From NCBI GenBank assembly GCA_016841675.1, contig JAENYQ010000005.1:19223-83222 (forward strand): a stretch of DNA of 64,000 nt. Direction: 5' to 3'. This DNA is from Desulfotomaculum sp. Lineage in GTDB: Bacteria > Bacillota > Desulfotomaculia > Desulfotomaculales > Desulfallaceae. This document shows positions 47,580-57,283 of the stretch, piece by piece (the first letter of the stretch is position 1; every line of letters begins with the position of its first letter). The notes beneath the pieces are model-generated. The model was not told the DNA's origin. It ran no database searches and saw only the letters and a program-made list of their open reading frames with translations. Made by a program: the position numbers and the translations under genes.

Positions 47580-48413
47580 TTGGATGATGATATAAAAAAG
47601 TTGGTTGAAGAAATATACTTCATCACCGGTTATGATTTTCGGTCCTACCGGCCGGAAACATTTCAACGACGAATTTCCTTACGCATGATGGATACCAAAT
47701 GTTCAACCTACCAGGATTACCTTATATTTTTAAAAAATCACCCGGCGGAAAGAGAGCCCTTGGTTAATTCAGTGACCATTAAAGTTAGTCATTTTTTCCG
47801 TAATCCCTTAGTTTTTGAAGTGCTATATAATGAAGTATTGCCTAAGGTAATTACTTCTAAAATGAGTGATAAAACACCCCAATTAAGGATTTGGTTCGCC
47901 GGGTGTGCCGGCGGGGAGGAAGTATATTCTACGGCTATTTTAATTAGAGAGCTTGAAAATAAAAGGTTTCCCGGGCTGAAAGCTTTCTTGTTGGCTACGG
48001 ATATCGACCGCCAGGCATTGGAATTTGCTCGCGCTGGAATATATAATAAAGCGGCATTGACCGAGGTAAAAAAGGGATACCTGGATAAATATTTTCAAGT
48101 TGAAGGTAAGTACTATAAGGTAAACAAATGGATCCAGGAGATAGTATCTTTTGGGTATTACGACCTGGTGGCGGCAAAGGTACCCTCACCTCCGTCGGGT
48201 TTATTTACAAATTATGATTTAATTTTCTGCCGTAACGTATTGATGTATTATAACGAACCTGTTAACCAACAAATATTTAAACGCTTGTTGGGATGTCTAA
48301 ACAACCCCGGGTATATCATTCTTGGTGAGGCCGAGTCCCTTTTACCCAATGCAATAAATAGGTTACAAGAAGTTTACCCCAAGTTACGCATTTACAAAAA
48401 CCATCATACATAG
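47580..48413 (+). CDS. CheR-type protein-glutamate methyltransferase
   Basis: SAM-dependent methyltransferase, 277 residues. The N-terminal CheR part contains YRPETFQRRISLRM; the SAM site is WFAGCAGGEEVYSTAILIRE; the NYDLIFCRNVLMYYN motif completes the family set. No chemoreceptor or CheB methylesterase is encoded here, so the target may be one of the neighbouring kinases. The TTG start at 47580 is two bases after the upstream stop, so translation is coupled. Confidence 0.93.
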   Translation: MDDDIKKLVEEIYFITGYDFRSYRPETFQRRISLRMMDTKCSTYQDYLIFLKNHPAEREPLVNSVTIKVSHFFRNPLVFEVLYNEVLPKVITSKMSDKTPQLRIWFAGCAGGEEVYSTAILIRELENKRFPGLKAFLLATDIDRQALEFARAGIYNKAALTEVKKGYLDKYFQVEGKYYKVNKWIQEIVSFGYYDLVAAKVPSPPSGLFTNYDLIFCRNVLMYYNEPVNQQIFKRLLGCLNNPGYIILGEAESLLPNAINRLQEVYPKLRIYKNHHT

Positions 48414-48428
48414 ACAGGTGAGGTAAAA

Positions 48429-51400
48429 ATGAAGAATTTTTGGCAAAGGTTTTCGGATATTGCTCCACTGGAAATGATAAGTAGTTTTCGTGGCCGGCTG
48501 TTAATAATAATTTCATTAATTACAATAGTAATCGCAATTTCATCTGGAATAATAAACTACCACTTGACCATGCGTACCGCCAGGGACGAATTTCAGGAAA
48601 GTTTTTCAATGATGTCCAATATTTTAAAATCTGATATCGAGAACTGGATATACGAACGTAAATTTGAAGTGGTATCGATGGCTAATAATCCTCTTGTGCA
48701 GGACGCCTTACTGAAAATAATCAACAAGGAAACTGGTTATGAACAAAGCACAAACGACTTGCAAGTTCTCCTGGCCCATTTTGCCCAGAACAGGGGAATT
48801 TATGACGGGATGATTTTACTTGACACTAATGGAAGGGTAATGGTATCAGAAATTATTGAATATGATAACTCGTTAATCTTGATAGAAGACATTTATAATC
48901 GTCCGCTTGAAACAGGGGAGGTATATTTTAAAGATGTCTACCTGTCACCTAATACCAATAAGCCAACTATTTCCATTTCCGCACCGGTTTTCGCCCCCGG
49001 GTCATCGGGCGAGATTCAAAATATAATAGGGGTAATGAGTTTTAGGATAACTATCCAGGAAGTTCTCGAGCCTCTTTTAGCCAGTACTGCAAATCTGGGT
49101 GCAACAGGTGAAGTGGTACTAGTAAACAGGGAGGGTATCTCCCTAATGGACCTCAGGCACCGCCCCGGTTCGGGACTGAAGTACCAACTGCAAACGGAGG
49201 CGTCGGCCAGAGCGGCAAGGGGCGAGGAAGGAGTCGGGGAATTTAAAGACTATACGGGCGCACAGGTTTTGGCTGCTTATAGGTATATTTCCGATACCGG
49301 CTGGGGGTTGGTAGTTAAAAAAGGACAGGAAGAGATTTTTGCCCCCTGGCGAGCCAAAGCTATAATTCAAATTGTTGTTGATATAGGGATGGCTTTATTG
49401 ATTATTATGCTTTGCAGTATATTACTTAACGGGCTGATACGCCCGCTCCGGGAACTGACCGAGGGTGCGTTGGCCATCTCCAGCGGTGATCTGGACAAAC
49501 GTGTAGTTACCGGGGGTACCATTGAAATAGCTGCCCTGAGACAGGCCTTTAATAACATGGCGGACAATGTGCAAAACCGAATAGATGATAAAAACAAGTT
49601 TCACGAAGTATTAAAGGCTTTGCTTTTCTCCATTGATATGAATACCCTGTTACGTGTTACTGTTGAAAGTGTTGCCAGGACTTATGGTTATCAAGTAGGA
49701 GCTATATATATTTGCGATCAGGAACAAGGTCTACTTGTTCTGAGTGCAACATACGGTGCCGCAAAAGGTTTTTCGATTCAAAAAATAAGTCCTACTGAGG
49801 GGCTTATAGGGGAGGCTATAAAAAATAAAGAAATATCTGTGCTACGAAATATTCCTTCAGACTCGGAATATGTTATTGAAACTTTCACCGGGCCAATCGC
49901 ACCTAAGAGCGTGCTGCACATCCCCCTTTTTTTTGAGGAGCAATTACAGGGTTTACTGGCTTTAGCATCAATTAATACTTCGGAGGATGAAGAAAACGAT
50001 GTTATGATGATGGTTGCGGATATAATGGCTGTAGCTATCAACCAGGCCAGGATATTCAAGCAAACTCAGAAAATGTCCAATCGCCTTCAAGTATTAAACG
50101 AAGAGTTGACCGCCCAAAATGAAGAGCTAAAAACTCAGTCCGAAGAACTCGCGGCCCAATCGGAGGAACTAATAGCTCAGCGTCGTGATCTGGAGGATAA
50201 AAACCAGGCTCTGGAACGGGCCACTCAACACAAGTCGGAATTTTTAGCCAAGATGTCCCATGAATTACGCACTCCCTTAAATGCTATTCTCGGTTTTTCT
50301 GAAGCATTGTTGGATAATTTGTTTGGCAAACTACCTAATAAACAGCAGGAGTGTATTGAGGATATTCATTCCAGTGGTGAACATCTATTGGGGCTTATAA
50401 ACGATATTCTCGATCTATCCAAAATTGAGGCCGGGCGAACAGACCTTGCCCGGGACCATATTAACCCGACACAACCATTAAAGGAAGCGCTGGCCATTAT
50501 TGCCACCGAAGCGGGTAAAAAGAATATTATAATAGAAAACAAGCTTGAAAGCGAAGATTTATTAATTTATGCTGATCCCGACAAGCTTAAGCAGATATTT
50601 CTTAACTTGCTTTCCAATGCTATTAAATTTTCTCACAATGATGGGTTTGTCTCAATTGATGTGGAGTCCCAAACGGATTATCTCGAATTCAGTGTGGCTG
50701 ACAACGGTATTGGTATTCCACCAGATAAGAAGAGAATAATTTTTGAAGAGTTTAAACAGGCAGATAACACCATATCCAGAGAATATGGTGGGACGGGGCT
50801 GGGGTTGACTATCACGCACCGGTTGGTAGAGTTGCACGGTGGCCACATTTGGGTTGAAAGTGACTTCGGCCATGGTTCGATATTTAAATTTACCATACCC
50901 AAGCATACAGTTTCACGAATAACCGCCGATACATCAATTACCACGTCTGAAGCAGCGCCTGCCTCAGATTTCAGCGAAGTGCCGACGGAAGAATCCGCAA
51001 GTTTGGATGAAACCACAGTAAAAGCCCCAAAAACCGGCGGTGGCCGGAAGTATTCCGGTAATAACTCATCCGCTTTATTGGAGCCGAGCATCTGTAAACA
51101 CCTCTGTCCCTCAGATATACAAATCTTACTTGTTGATGATGATAAGCATGTGCGGGATTATTTAACAACCCTTTTGGAATCAAAGGGCTACCATGTAACC
51201 AGTACAGATAATGGTGGGCAAGCTATAAAGATTGCCCTGCAGGAACATCACGATATAATTATACTGGATCTGGTCATGCCGGATATGAGTGGGTTTAAGG
51301 TGCTCAAAGAATTATCCGAACACCCGGGATTAAAGTCAAAAATAGTTGTCTTCTCCGCCAAAGATTTAACTGATGATGAAAAGAAGGAAATTAACAGAAG

Positions 51401-51521
51401 TACACATTTAATTTACGGTAAAGGAATGCTCTCTCAGGACGAATTCCTTTCCCTGATTGAAAGGTTAAACGGTTCGGATAAGGGGGACAGTGTTGAAAAC
51501 CATACTAGTTATAGAAGATAA
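48429..51521 (+). CDS. Membrane hybrid histidine kinase (Cache-HAMP-GAF-HisKA-HATPase-REC)
   Basis: A 1030-residue sensor. An N-terminal membrane helix (about 20-42) and a second one (about 312-335) bracket a dCache-like extracellular domain. Then come HAMP (about 335-390, RPLRELTEGALAISSGDLDK), GAF (about 405-545), a coiled coil built of repeated EEL units (about 555-600), the phospho-acceptor His611 (MSHELRTPLNAILGF), HATPase (DNGIGIPPDKK, YGGTGLGLTITHRL) and a C-terminal receiver with Asp947 (IIILDLVMPDM). The linker before the receiver is low-complexity. The ATG follows CAGGTGAGG. The next receiver gene overlaps its end by 32 bases. Confidence 0.95.
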   Translation: MKNFWQRFSDIAPLEMISSFRGRLLIIISLITIVIAISSGIINYHLTMRTARDEFQESFSMMSNILKSDIENWIYERKFEVVSMANNPLVQDALLKIINKETGYEQSTNDLQVLLAHFAQNRGIYDGMILLDTNGRVMVSEIIEYDNSLILIEDIYNRPLETGEVYFKDVYLSPNTNKPTISISAPVFAPGSSGEIQNIIGVMSFRITIQEVLEPLLASTANLGATGEVVLVNREGISLMDLRHRPGSGLKYQLQTEASARAARGEEGVGEFKDYTGAQVLAAYRYISDTGWGLVVKKGQEEIFAPWRAKAIIQIVVDIGMALLIIMLCSILLNGLIRPLRELTEGALAISSGDLDKRVVTGGTIEIAALRQAFNNMADNVQNRIDDKNKFHEVLKALLFSIDMNTLLRVTVESVARTYGYQVGAIYICDQEQGLLVLSATYGAAKGFSIQKISPTEGLIGEAIKNKEISVLRNIPSDSEYVIETFTGPIAPKSVLHIPLFFEEQLQGLLALASINTSEDEENDVMMMVADIMAVAINQARIFKQTQKMSNRLQVLNEELTAQNEELKTQSEELAAQSEELIAQRRDLEDKNQALERATQHKSEFLAKMSHELRTPLNAILGFSEALLDNLFGKLPNKQQECIEDIHSSGEHLLGLINDILDLSKIEAGRTDLARDHINPTQPLKEALAIIATEAGKKNIIIENKLESEDLLIYADPDKLKQIFLNLLSNAIKFSHNDGFVSIDVESQTDYLEFSVADNGIGIPPDKKRIIFEEFKQADNTISREYGGTGLGLTITHRLVELHGGHIWVESDFGHGSIFKFTIPKHTVSRITADTSITTSEAAPASDFSEVPTEESASLDETTVKAPKTGGGRKYSGNNSSALLEPSICKHLCPSDIQILLVDDDKHVRDYLTTLLESKGYHVTSTDNGGQAIKIALQEHHDIIILDLVMPDMSGFKVLKELSEHPGLKSKIVVFSAKDLTDDEKKEINRSTHLIYGKGMLSQDEFLSLIERLNGSDKGDSVENHTSYRR

Positions 51522-51870
51522 TCCGACAAATATGAAACTGGCCTGTAAATTGCTCCGAGCCGCAGGATATACAACCCTGGAAGCTTCGGAAGCCCTTGAG
51601 GGAATTCAGTTAGCAATAACAGGCCAGCCCGATGTAATATTGATGGATGTTGAATTGCCCGGAATGGACGGGTTGTCAGCAACAAAACTACTAAAAAGAG
51701 ATGCCCGAACCAAGGATATTCCTGTGGTAGCCGTAACCGCCTTTGCTATGGAATTCGACCGTGAAAAGGCTTTGGCTGCAGGCTGTTCCGCCTACATCTC
51801 GAAACCTTACAGGATTAAGGATCTATACCATGCTATAGATAGTTTGGGTGATAGGCCCGGATCAATGTAG
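51490..51870 (+). CDS. Single-domain response regulator
   Basis: A 126-residue lone receiver domain (DivK/CheY-like) without output domain: VIEDNPTNMKLACKLL, phospho-acceptor Asp in VILMDVELPGMDG, and the Lys of ISKPYR. It overlaps the hybrid kinase gene by 32 bases and starts at GTG, with AAGGGGG upstream. It probably shuttles phosphate within the cluster. Confidence 0.93.
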   Translation: MLKTILVIEDNPTNMKLACKLLRAAGYTTLEASEALEGIQLAITGQPDVILMDVELPGMDGLSATKLLKRDARTKDIPVVAVTAFAMEFDREKALAAGCSAYISKPYRIKDLYHAIDSLGDRPGSM

Positions 51871-51911
51871 TTAGGGTTAAATAGGTTCAAACCCCAGCAG
51901 CAGGAAAGGGG

Positions 51912-51948
51912 ACAGGCAACTTTTTCGATTTTTGAAAAAGATGCCTGT
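51912..51948 (+). terminator. Terminator-like hairpin after the signalling cluster
   Basis: ACAGGCAACTTTTT / AAAAAGATGCCTGT with GGGGACAGGC at its edge, same class as 15693 and 25343. Confidence 0.65.
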
Positions 51949-52102
51949 TTCTCTTTCCGTCGCCCCTTCTTCCTAAACCTTCTTTACCGTTTCTAATTTT
52001 CCAACAAAAAAAAGGAAGGAATATGTAAAATATTGTAGAACTCATAGAGTAGCTGTACAAAAATAGAACTATTACTATTTTTATCAGGGGAGCCCTAAAA
52101 AT

Positions 52103-54487
52103 ATGGTGGCCAAAAAGAAAAAGCCTGACCCACACAAGGCCAGTCAACCAAATCAAACCAAACCCAAAGACCAATTCGATCCTCTGCACGCTCTAGCCTT
52201 CTGGGGTCTGGCGGCGTTGCTGTTCTTCCCGCCCTACTTCCGCGGCTTGTACTTCGCCCCGGAGCAGGAAAAAGCACTTATCTTGGCCACACTGGTCTTC
52301 TGGCTCACCTTCCTGTGGCGCTGGCTGCAAAAAGACAACAAATTGATGCGTAGTCCGCTGGACTGGTTTGCCTTGGCTTTGCCTTTAGTGTACATAATCT
52401 CGTCCTTCATTGCGGTGAACAAAGGTCTGGCTACAGACGAAGTAGTAAAAAACATACTATATTTTACTACTTACTGGTCTGTGTCCCGTCTGGTTCGCAA
52501 CCAGGAAGATGTACATAAACTACTGCACGTTATCTACATTAGCGCCATCGGCGTTGCCCTGGCCGGCTTGGCCACAGCCACGGGTATTATACACATAAAA
52601 GACGGGTTTAATGTTTCACAATTCGGCGGTTTTATCTCATCAACTTTCCAGTATCATAATGCGTTGGCCGCATATCTTGGTGCAGTTGTTTTAATAGGTT
52701 TTTATTTATGGAATAGCTCCATGCAAAGGCAGCATAATGATCAAAAAACTATTACAGCTGTGTCACGAATAAACCCCATAGGCTACCTTTATGCTTGTGG
52801 TAATTTTTTATTGCTGGCGGTACTAATTGGTTCCAAATCCAGGGCTGGTTTACTTGTTTTTGCTTTGGTTTTTGTCATTTACCTACTGGGAACCGAGAAT
52901 AAAAGACGGATAGTTTCCTTACTACTAATAGGGTATTTAAGTGTTATATCTAATATTGTTATCAAAAAATTTATTTTACTTGCTCAGGATAAACAATATG
53001 ATTTTGCTTGGATCTGGCTTTTAGGTGGTGTATTAATGGCCGTTATTGGCCAAATATTAATCACCATGCTAGAGAGGCGTGTCATAAGCCGGTGGTCAGG
53101 TAGCCCTAGAAAATACATAATGTCTTTTACTGCCATAATAATTGTCCTATTGATAGTGGCCGGAATATGGTTATCCGGTAAACCACAAGTTTTAGAAAAG
53201 GCAACAAGTTTTGAATACCTCTGGACAGCATACCAACGTTTATATTATATGGAAAGCTCTATTGATATGATCCAGGAGCGCCCCTTACTTGGTTGGGGAG
53301 GGGGCGGTTGGAAAGAGGCTTATGAGGCATACTTAAGTTTTCGCTATACTACGCGGGAAGCTCATAGTTATTTTTTCCAGGTAGGTGTTGAAACGGGCAT
53401 TGCCGGAATCATTACTATAATCGGCATTTGGTTGTCATTTTTATTGCTGGTTATTAGACAGTATCGTGACAGTAAAGATAACCCGTTGCGCTGGCAGATG
53501 GTATGGCTATTTGCTGCTATATTTTTAATGATCGGCGGCCACTCACTAATTGATTTTGATTTATCCCTGTCGGCATTGACTATTATGTTGTGGAGTATAT
53601 TAGGCATAACTGCCGCACTTGCATACCCCGTTGGAAGTTTAGAGAGAAAAAAGCTGGCTAACCTTAATTATGCCCCACTTGGAATAACTACGATTGCCAT
53701 GCTGGTTATAATGCTTGGCTCTGCTTTTCTTGCGCAAGCTGCCAGCTTTGCCAACCAAGCATCAACCTATTTTAGGACTAATAAACCGGCCACGGGTGTT
53801 GAATACTTGGAAAAGGCTAAAACGTATAACCCACTTAGCAGCAACTATAGAATCACCCTTTCCCAGGCATACATTGAGCAGGGGGAAAAAGAGAAGGCTT
53901 TAGAAGAAGCCAAATCAGCAGTAAATCTTAGTAAATATAATTTTGCGCCAAGGATTAATTACATTCAAATTGCCTTTGCGGCAGGTAATAATGAGCTTGC
54001 CACCGATGAACTAAAAAAAATCCTGGAACTAGCTCCAAATAACATAGAGACATATGAACATTATGCTATTAATTATTTAAACCTGGGTATTAACGAGTTA
54101 ACTGCAGGTAATAAAAATATCGCCAAAAACTATTTAAACAAAGTAGTTGGTGTTACGAAATTAATAACCAGGCAAGAAAGTTCATTAAGTGACATGGACA
54201 AAGAAATGTGGAGTGGTCCGTTGCTGGATGTTAATGATAAAATACAACTGGTGACCGGTCAGGCCAATTATTGCCTGGGTGATTTTGATAAATCACAGGA
54301 ACATCTACAGCAAGCCCTGCAGACAAATAACAATAATGTTAAGACTCAGGCCTTGTTATGGTTGGCTTTAATAGAAGAGAAAAACGGGAATTTGCCCGAA
54401 CAAAATAAGTTAATTGACCAAGCAAATAGCTTAAATTCGAAACTTGCTAACAACTATTCGGCTTTAAAAGGCATACCCGTTTTGTAA
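52103..54487 (+). CDS. O-antigen ligase/polymerase (WaaL/Wzy/WsaB-like) with C-terminal TPR repeats
   Basis: A 794-residue membrane protein. After a basic N-terminus come about 12 membrane helices; the family loop with ERPLLGWGGGGWKEAYEAYL and the following TREAHSYFFQVGVETGIAGI are conserved in Wzy_C proteins. The C-terminal 230 residues are TPR-like helices (TGVEYLEKAKTYNPLSSNYR, EKEKALEEAKSAVNLSKYN). In a single-membrane organism the likely job is transfer of lipid-linked glycan to protein, as for WsaB in S-layer glycosylation, or polymerisation. The ATG follows CAGGGGAG. Confidence 0.85.
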   Translation: MVAKKKKPDPHKASQPNQTKPKDQFDPLHALAFWGLAALLFFPPYFRGLYFAPEQEKALILATLVFWLTFLWRWLQKDNKLMRSPLDWFALALPLVYIISSFIAVNKGLATDEVVKNILYFTTYWSVSRLVRNQEDVHKLLHVIYISAIGVALAGLATATGIIHIKDGFNVSQFGGFISSTFQYHNALAAYLGAVVLIGFYLWNSSMQRQHNDQKTITAVSRINPIGYLYACGNFLLLAVLIGSKSRAGLLVFALVFVIYLLGTENKRRIVSLLLIGYLSVISNIVIKKFILLAQDKQYDFAWIWLLGGVLMAVIGQILITMLERRVISRWSGSPRKYIMSFTAIIIVLLIVAGIWLSGKPQVLEKATSFEYLWTAYQRLYYMESSIDMIQERPLLGWGGGGWKEAYEAYLSFRYTTREAHSYFFQVGVETGIAGIITIIGIWLSFLLLVIRQYRDSKDNPLRWQMVWLFAAIFLMIGGHSLIDFDLSLSALTIMLWSILGITAALAYPVGSLERKKLANLNYAPLGITTIAMLVIMLGSAFLAQAASFANQASTYFRTNKPATGVEYLEKAKTYNPLSSNYRITLSQAYIEQGEKEKALEEAKSAVNLSKYNFAPRINYIQIAFAAGNNELATDELKKILELAPNNIETYEHYAINYLNLGINELTAGNKNIAKNYLNKVVGVTKLITRQESSLSDMDKEMWSGPLLDVNDKIQLVTGQANYCLGDFDKSQEHLQQALQTNNNNVKTQALLWLALIEEKNGNLPEQNKLIDQANSLNSKLANNYSALKGIPVL

Positions 54488-54531
54488 TAAGTTCAAAAGC
54501 TGCTGGTATCTAAAGAAGGGCTAGTGGTAAT

Positions 54532-56082
54532 ATGAGTTACGATAAAAGTTTGGGAGTGTTGAAAACAACTGCTTCCAACACTATAAGCGGGCCATTCACG
54601 CGGGCCGGGGAAAAGACTAATTTACAAGTACCAGTCGTTAACTACGTTAAGCGGCGGATGTTTGCGTATCCGCTATTAATCATCACAGATATAATTTCCC
54701 TGTCTTTAAGCATCTTGTTAGCTTATACCATGCGGGCTTTTCTATTGCCAGCTGCAATAAAAGTATTGCCAGAAACTTCAATGGCCTACGTATATGCTTT
54801 ATGGTGGGTGCCAGTTCTCGGAAGCATTTTCTTTATCTTTGAAAAATCCTATTCTAAACGGGTACCGTTTTGGCAGGAAGCCGGACAAATAGTCAAAACC
54901 ACCACTCTGGCTTTCCTGGTGGTTATATGTATAGTATTTTTAACCAAGCAAGGCGACACGACATCCCGTACCCTGGTATTGTTTGCCTGGGTGATGAGTC
55001 TTTTCCTAGTGCCAGCTTTGCGTTATTTTAGTAAATTATTGCTTTTCATAGTACATATCTGGGAAAAGCCGGTTATTATCCTTGGTGCCGGTGAAACGGG
55101 AAAACTTTTGCTTAACACACTATATCGTGAACCCAATATAGGCTATAGGCCGATAGGTTTTTTGGATGATGATATAAGTAAACAATTACATCCCCCGGAA
55201 CTGCCTAGCGGGCAAAAAGTACCAGTGTTGGGGAGCTTTGATGAAGCCGAAGCCATCATTGAACAGAGTGGTATTCACGATGTAATTGTTGCCGCTCCCG
55301 GTCTCCCCGGGAAAAAGCTGGTCCAACTTGTGAACAAGCTGCAGCGAAAAACGTATAACATTTTGGTAGTGCCCGACCTTTTTGGTATGGCCATGGAGGG
55401 TGCTGAGGTTCAGCATTTATTTAATGAAAGAGCACTGGTTTTAAAAATAAAGAATAACCTGAATGACCGATTCAATTTAATTATCAAAACGGTTTTTGAC
55501 TTGATAGTATCTTTCTTGCTTTCAACGGTACTGATCCCGTTTATGTTGTTGCTAGCCTTAGCTATAAAAATAGATTCCAGGGGACCAATAATTTACAAGG
55601 ATACACGTATAGGTAGGAACGGCACAGAATTTACTTGTTATAAGTTCAGGACTATGTATCCCGAAGCGGATAATATTCTAAAACAATACTTATCGAAGCA
55701 TTCCCAGGCCATAAAACAATGGGATAAGTTTGCCAAACTTAAGGATTACGACCCGCGGGTTACCAGGGTGGGCTTAGTATTAAGAAGGCTGAGCCTAGAC
55801 GAGTTGCCTCAAATATTCAATGTATTAAAGGGTGAGATGAGCCTTGTAGGTCCACGACCTTACCTCCCCCGGGAAAAAGAAAAGATGCAAGACCGTGAAG
55901 ACATTCTATTATCTCACCCCGGTATTACCGGGCTATGGCAGGTAAGCGGCAGAAACGATATTGAATTCGACGAACGTTTACGGTTGGATTCGTGGTATGT
56001 ACGAAACTGGTCATTATGGCTGGATATAAGTATATTAATCCGTACTGTTGCGGTTGTTTTAAAAGGTAAGGGTGCTTATTGA
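54532..56082 (+). CDS. Polyprenyl-phosphate sugar phosphotransferase (WbaP/WsaP-like)
   Basis: Starts glycan synthesis by moving a hexose-1-phosphate to undecaprenyl phosphate. The 516-residue protein has four or five N-terminal helices, a nucleotide-binding-like middle part (ILGAGETGKLLLNTLYREPN) and the C-terminal catalytic domain with GPIIYKDTRIGRNGTEFTCY, KFRTM, LRRLSLDELPQIFNVLKGEM, SLVGPRPYLP and GITGLWQVSGR. It is 44 bases after the ligase gene and is preceded by AAGAAGGG. Confidence 0.95.
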   Translation: MSYDKSLGVLKTTASNTISGPFTRAGEKTNLQVPVVNYVKRRMFAYPLLIITDIISLSLSILLAYTMRAFLLPAAIKVLPETSMAYVYALWWVPVLGSIFFIFEKSYSKRVPFWQEAGQIVKTTTLAFLVVICIVFLTKQGDTTSRTLVLFAWVMSLFLVPALRYFSKLLLFIVHIWEKPVIILGAGETGKLLLNTLYREPNIGYRPIGFLDDDISKQLHPPELPSGQKVPVLGSFDEAEAIIEQSGIHDVIVAAPGLPGKKLVQLVNKLQRKTYNILVVPDLFGMAMEGAEVQHLFNERALVLKIKNNLNDRFNLIIKTVFDLIVSFLLSTVLIPFMLLLALAIKIDSRGPIIYKDTRIGRNGTEFTCYKFRTMYPEADNILKQYLSKHSQAIKQWDKFAKLKDYDPRVTRVGLVLRRLSLDELPQIFNVLKGEMSLVGPRPYLPREKEKMQDREDILLSHPGITGLWQVSGRNDIEFDERLRLDSWYVRNWSLWLDISILIRTVAVVLKGKGAY

Positions 56083-56112
56083 ATTTTATTAACAAGGGGT
56101 GTTGAGAAATAT

Positions 56113-57141
56113 TTGTTTAATAAAACCCTGGCTAACCCAGTTATAAGTTTAATTTTAGTAACCTATAACGCAGAAGAATTTATAATTGATTGTTTAATCT
56201 CTGTTCAGGGGCAAAGCTATACTTTTTTTGAGACAATTATAGTGGACAACGCCTCAACAGATAAAACAACAGATATAATTGAAACAAATTTCCCCTGGGT
56301 AAAATTAATTAAATCTGAAATTAATTTGGGTTTTGCCTGTGGTGTCAACTTGGGATATGCTCACTCAAAAGGGGAATTTATTGCTTTACTAAATCCTGAT
56401 GCCAAAGCAGATAGGAATTGGCTTGGTAATCTTATTTCAGCTATTAATGCAAATACAAAATGCGGTATTTGTGCTTCACTAATGTTAAAATGGGGAACAC
56501 AAATTGTTGATACTGCTGGTGACGGGTGCACCAGAGCTGGCAAAGGCTATAAAATAGGGCATAATCAGCCTGCCGATCGTTTTAGTGAAAGTAGGGATGT
56601 CTTTACGGCGTGCGGCGGGGCTGCTTTATATAGAAGGAGTATGATTGAAGAGATAGGTTTTTTTGACCCGGATTTTTTTCTGTTGCATGAAGATACGGAC
56701 TTGGGCTTTAGGGCCCGCCTGGCTGGTTGGAATTGCAGGTACGTTCATGATGCTGTTGTAGAACACAAGGTAAGCGCTTCCATAGGATACAAATCTTCTT
56801 TGGCTGTGTATCATTCGGTCAAGAACTCAGATCAAGTCTGGTTAAAAAATATGCCGATATGGCTATTACTGTTATCATTCCCTGAGAAGCTGTTAAGTGA
56901 TGTAGCATCGTTAATATACCTAGGAATAATACACAAAAGGCTAAATGAATATTTAAAGGCAAAGAAGTATATTTTAAAAAACATTTTTAAGATAATAGTT
57001 AAACGAAGAGATGTCCAAGACAAAAAAGCTATTGGGAGTATCCAGTTGTTTAAAATGATAACCCCCTTCTTTTCTTTTAAATACTTATTTGGTCTTTCTA
57101 AAGAAAAAGTGCAAGAACTTAAAATGTTTAATAACATGTAG
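56113..57141 (+). CDS. Glycosyltransferase family 2 (rhamnosyltransferase-like)
   Basis: A 342-residue GT-A enzyme adding a sugar to the lipid-linked chain. The nucleotide-sugar site (LILVTYNAEEFIIDCLISVQ), the VDNASTD motif, LLNPDA (DxD-like) and LLHEDTDLGFRARLAGWNC are typical of WcaA/RfbF-type rhamnosyltransferases. A C-terminal helix may bind the membrane. Lower GC than its neighbours hints at separate acquisition. The TTG start at 56113 follows AAGGGGTG. Confidence 0.9.
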   Translation: MFNKTLANPVISLILVTYNAEEFIIDCLISVQGQSYTFFETIIVDNASTDKTTDIIETNFPWVKLIKSEINLGFACGVNLGYAHSKGEFIALLNPDAKADRNWLGNLISAINANTKCGICASLMLKWGTQIVDTAGDGCTRAGKGYKIGHNQPADRFSESRDVFTACGGAALYRRSMIEEIGFFDPDFFLLHEDTDLGFRARLAGWNCRYVHDAVVEHKVSASIGYKSSLAVYHSVKNSDQVWLKNMPIWLLLLSFPEKLLSDVASLIYLGIIHKRLNEYLKAKKYILKNIFKIIVKRRDVQDKKAIGSIQLFKMITPFFSFKYLFGLSKEKVQELKMFNNM

Positions 57142-57283
57142 AGGTGTGCTTCTTGTAAAGCGAAAGGTTACTGTGATAATACCTTCATTCTGGAAGCTAT
57201 TTAAAAAACCCTAAAAAATATAGCCGATACTGTCATTGCGTTAGCAAATAGAAATTGTGCTGAAAGGTAGAGGAATACATAAA

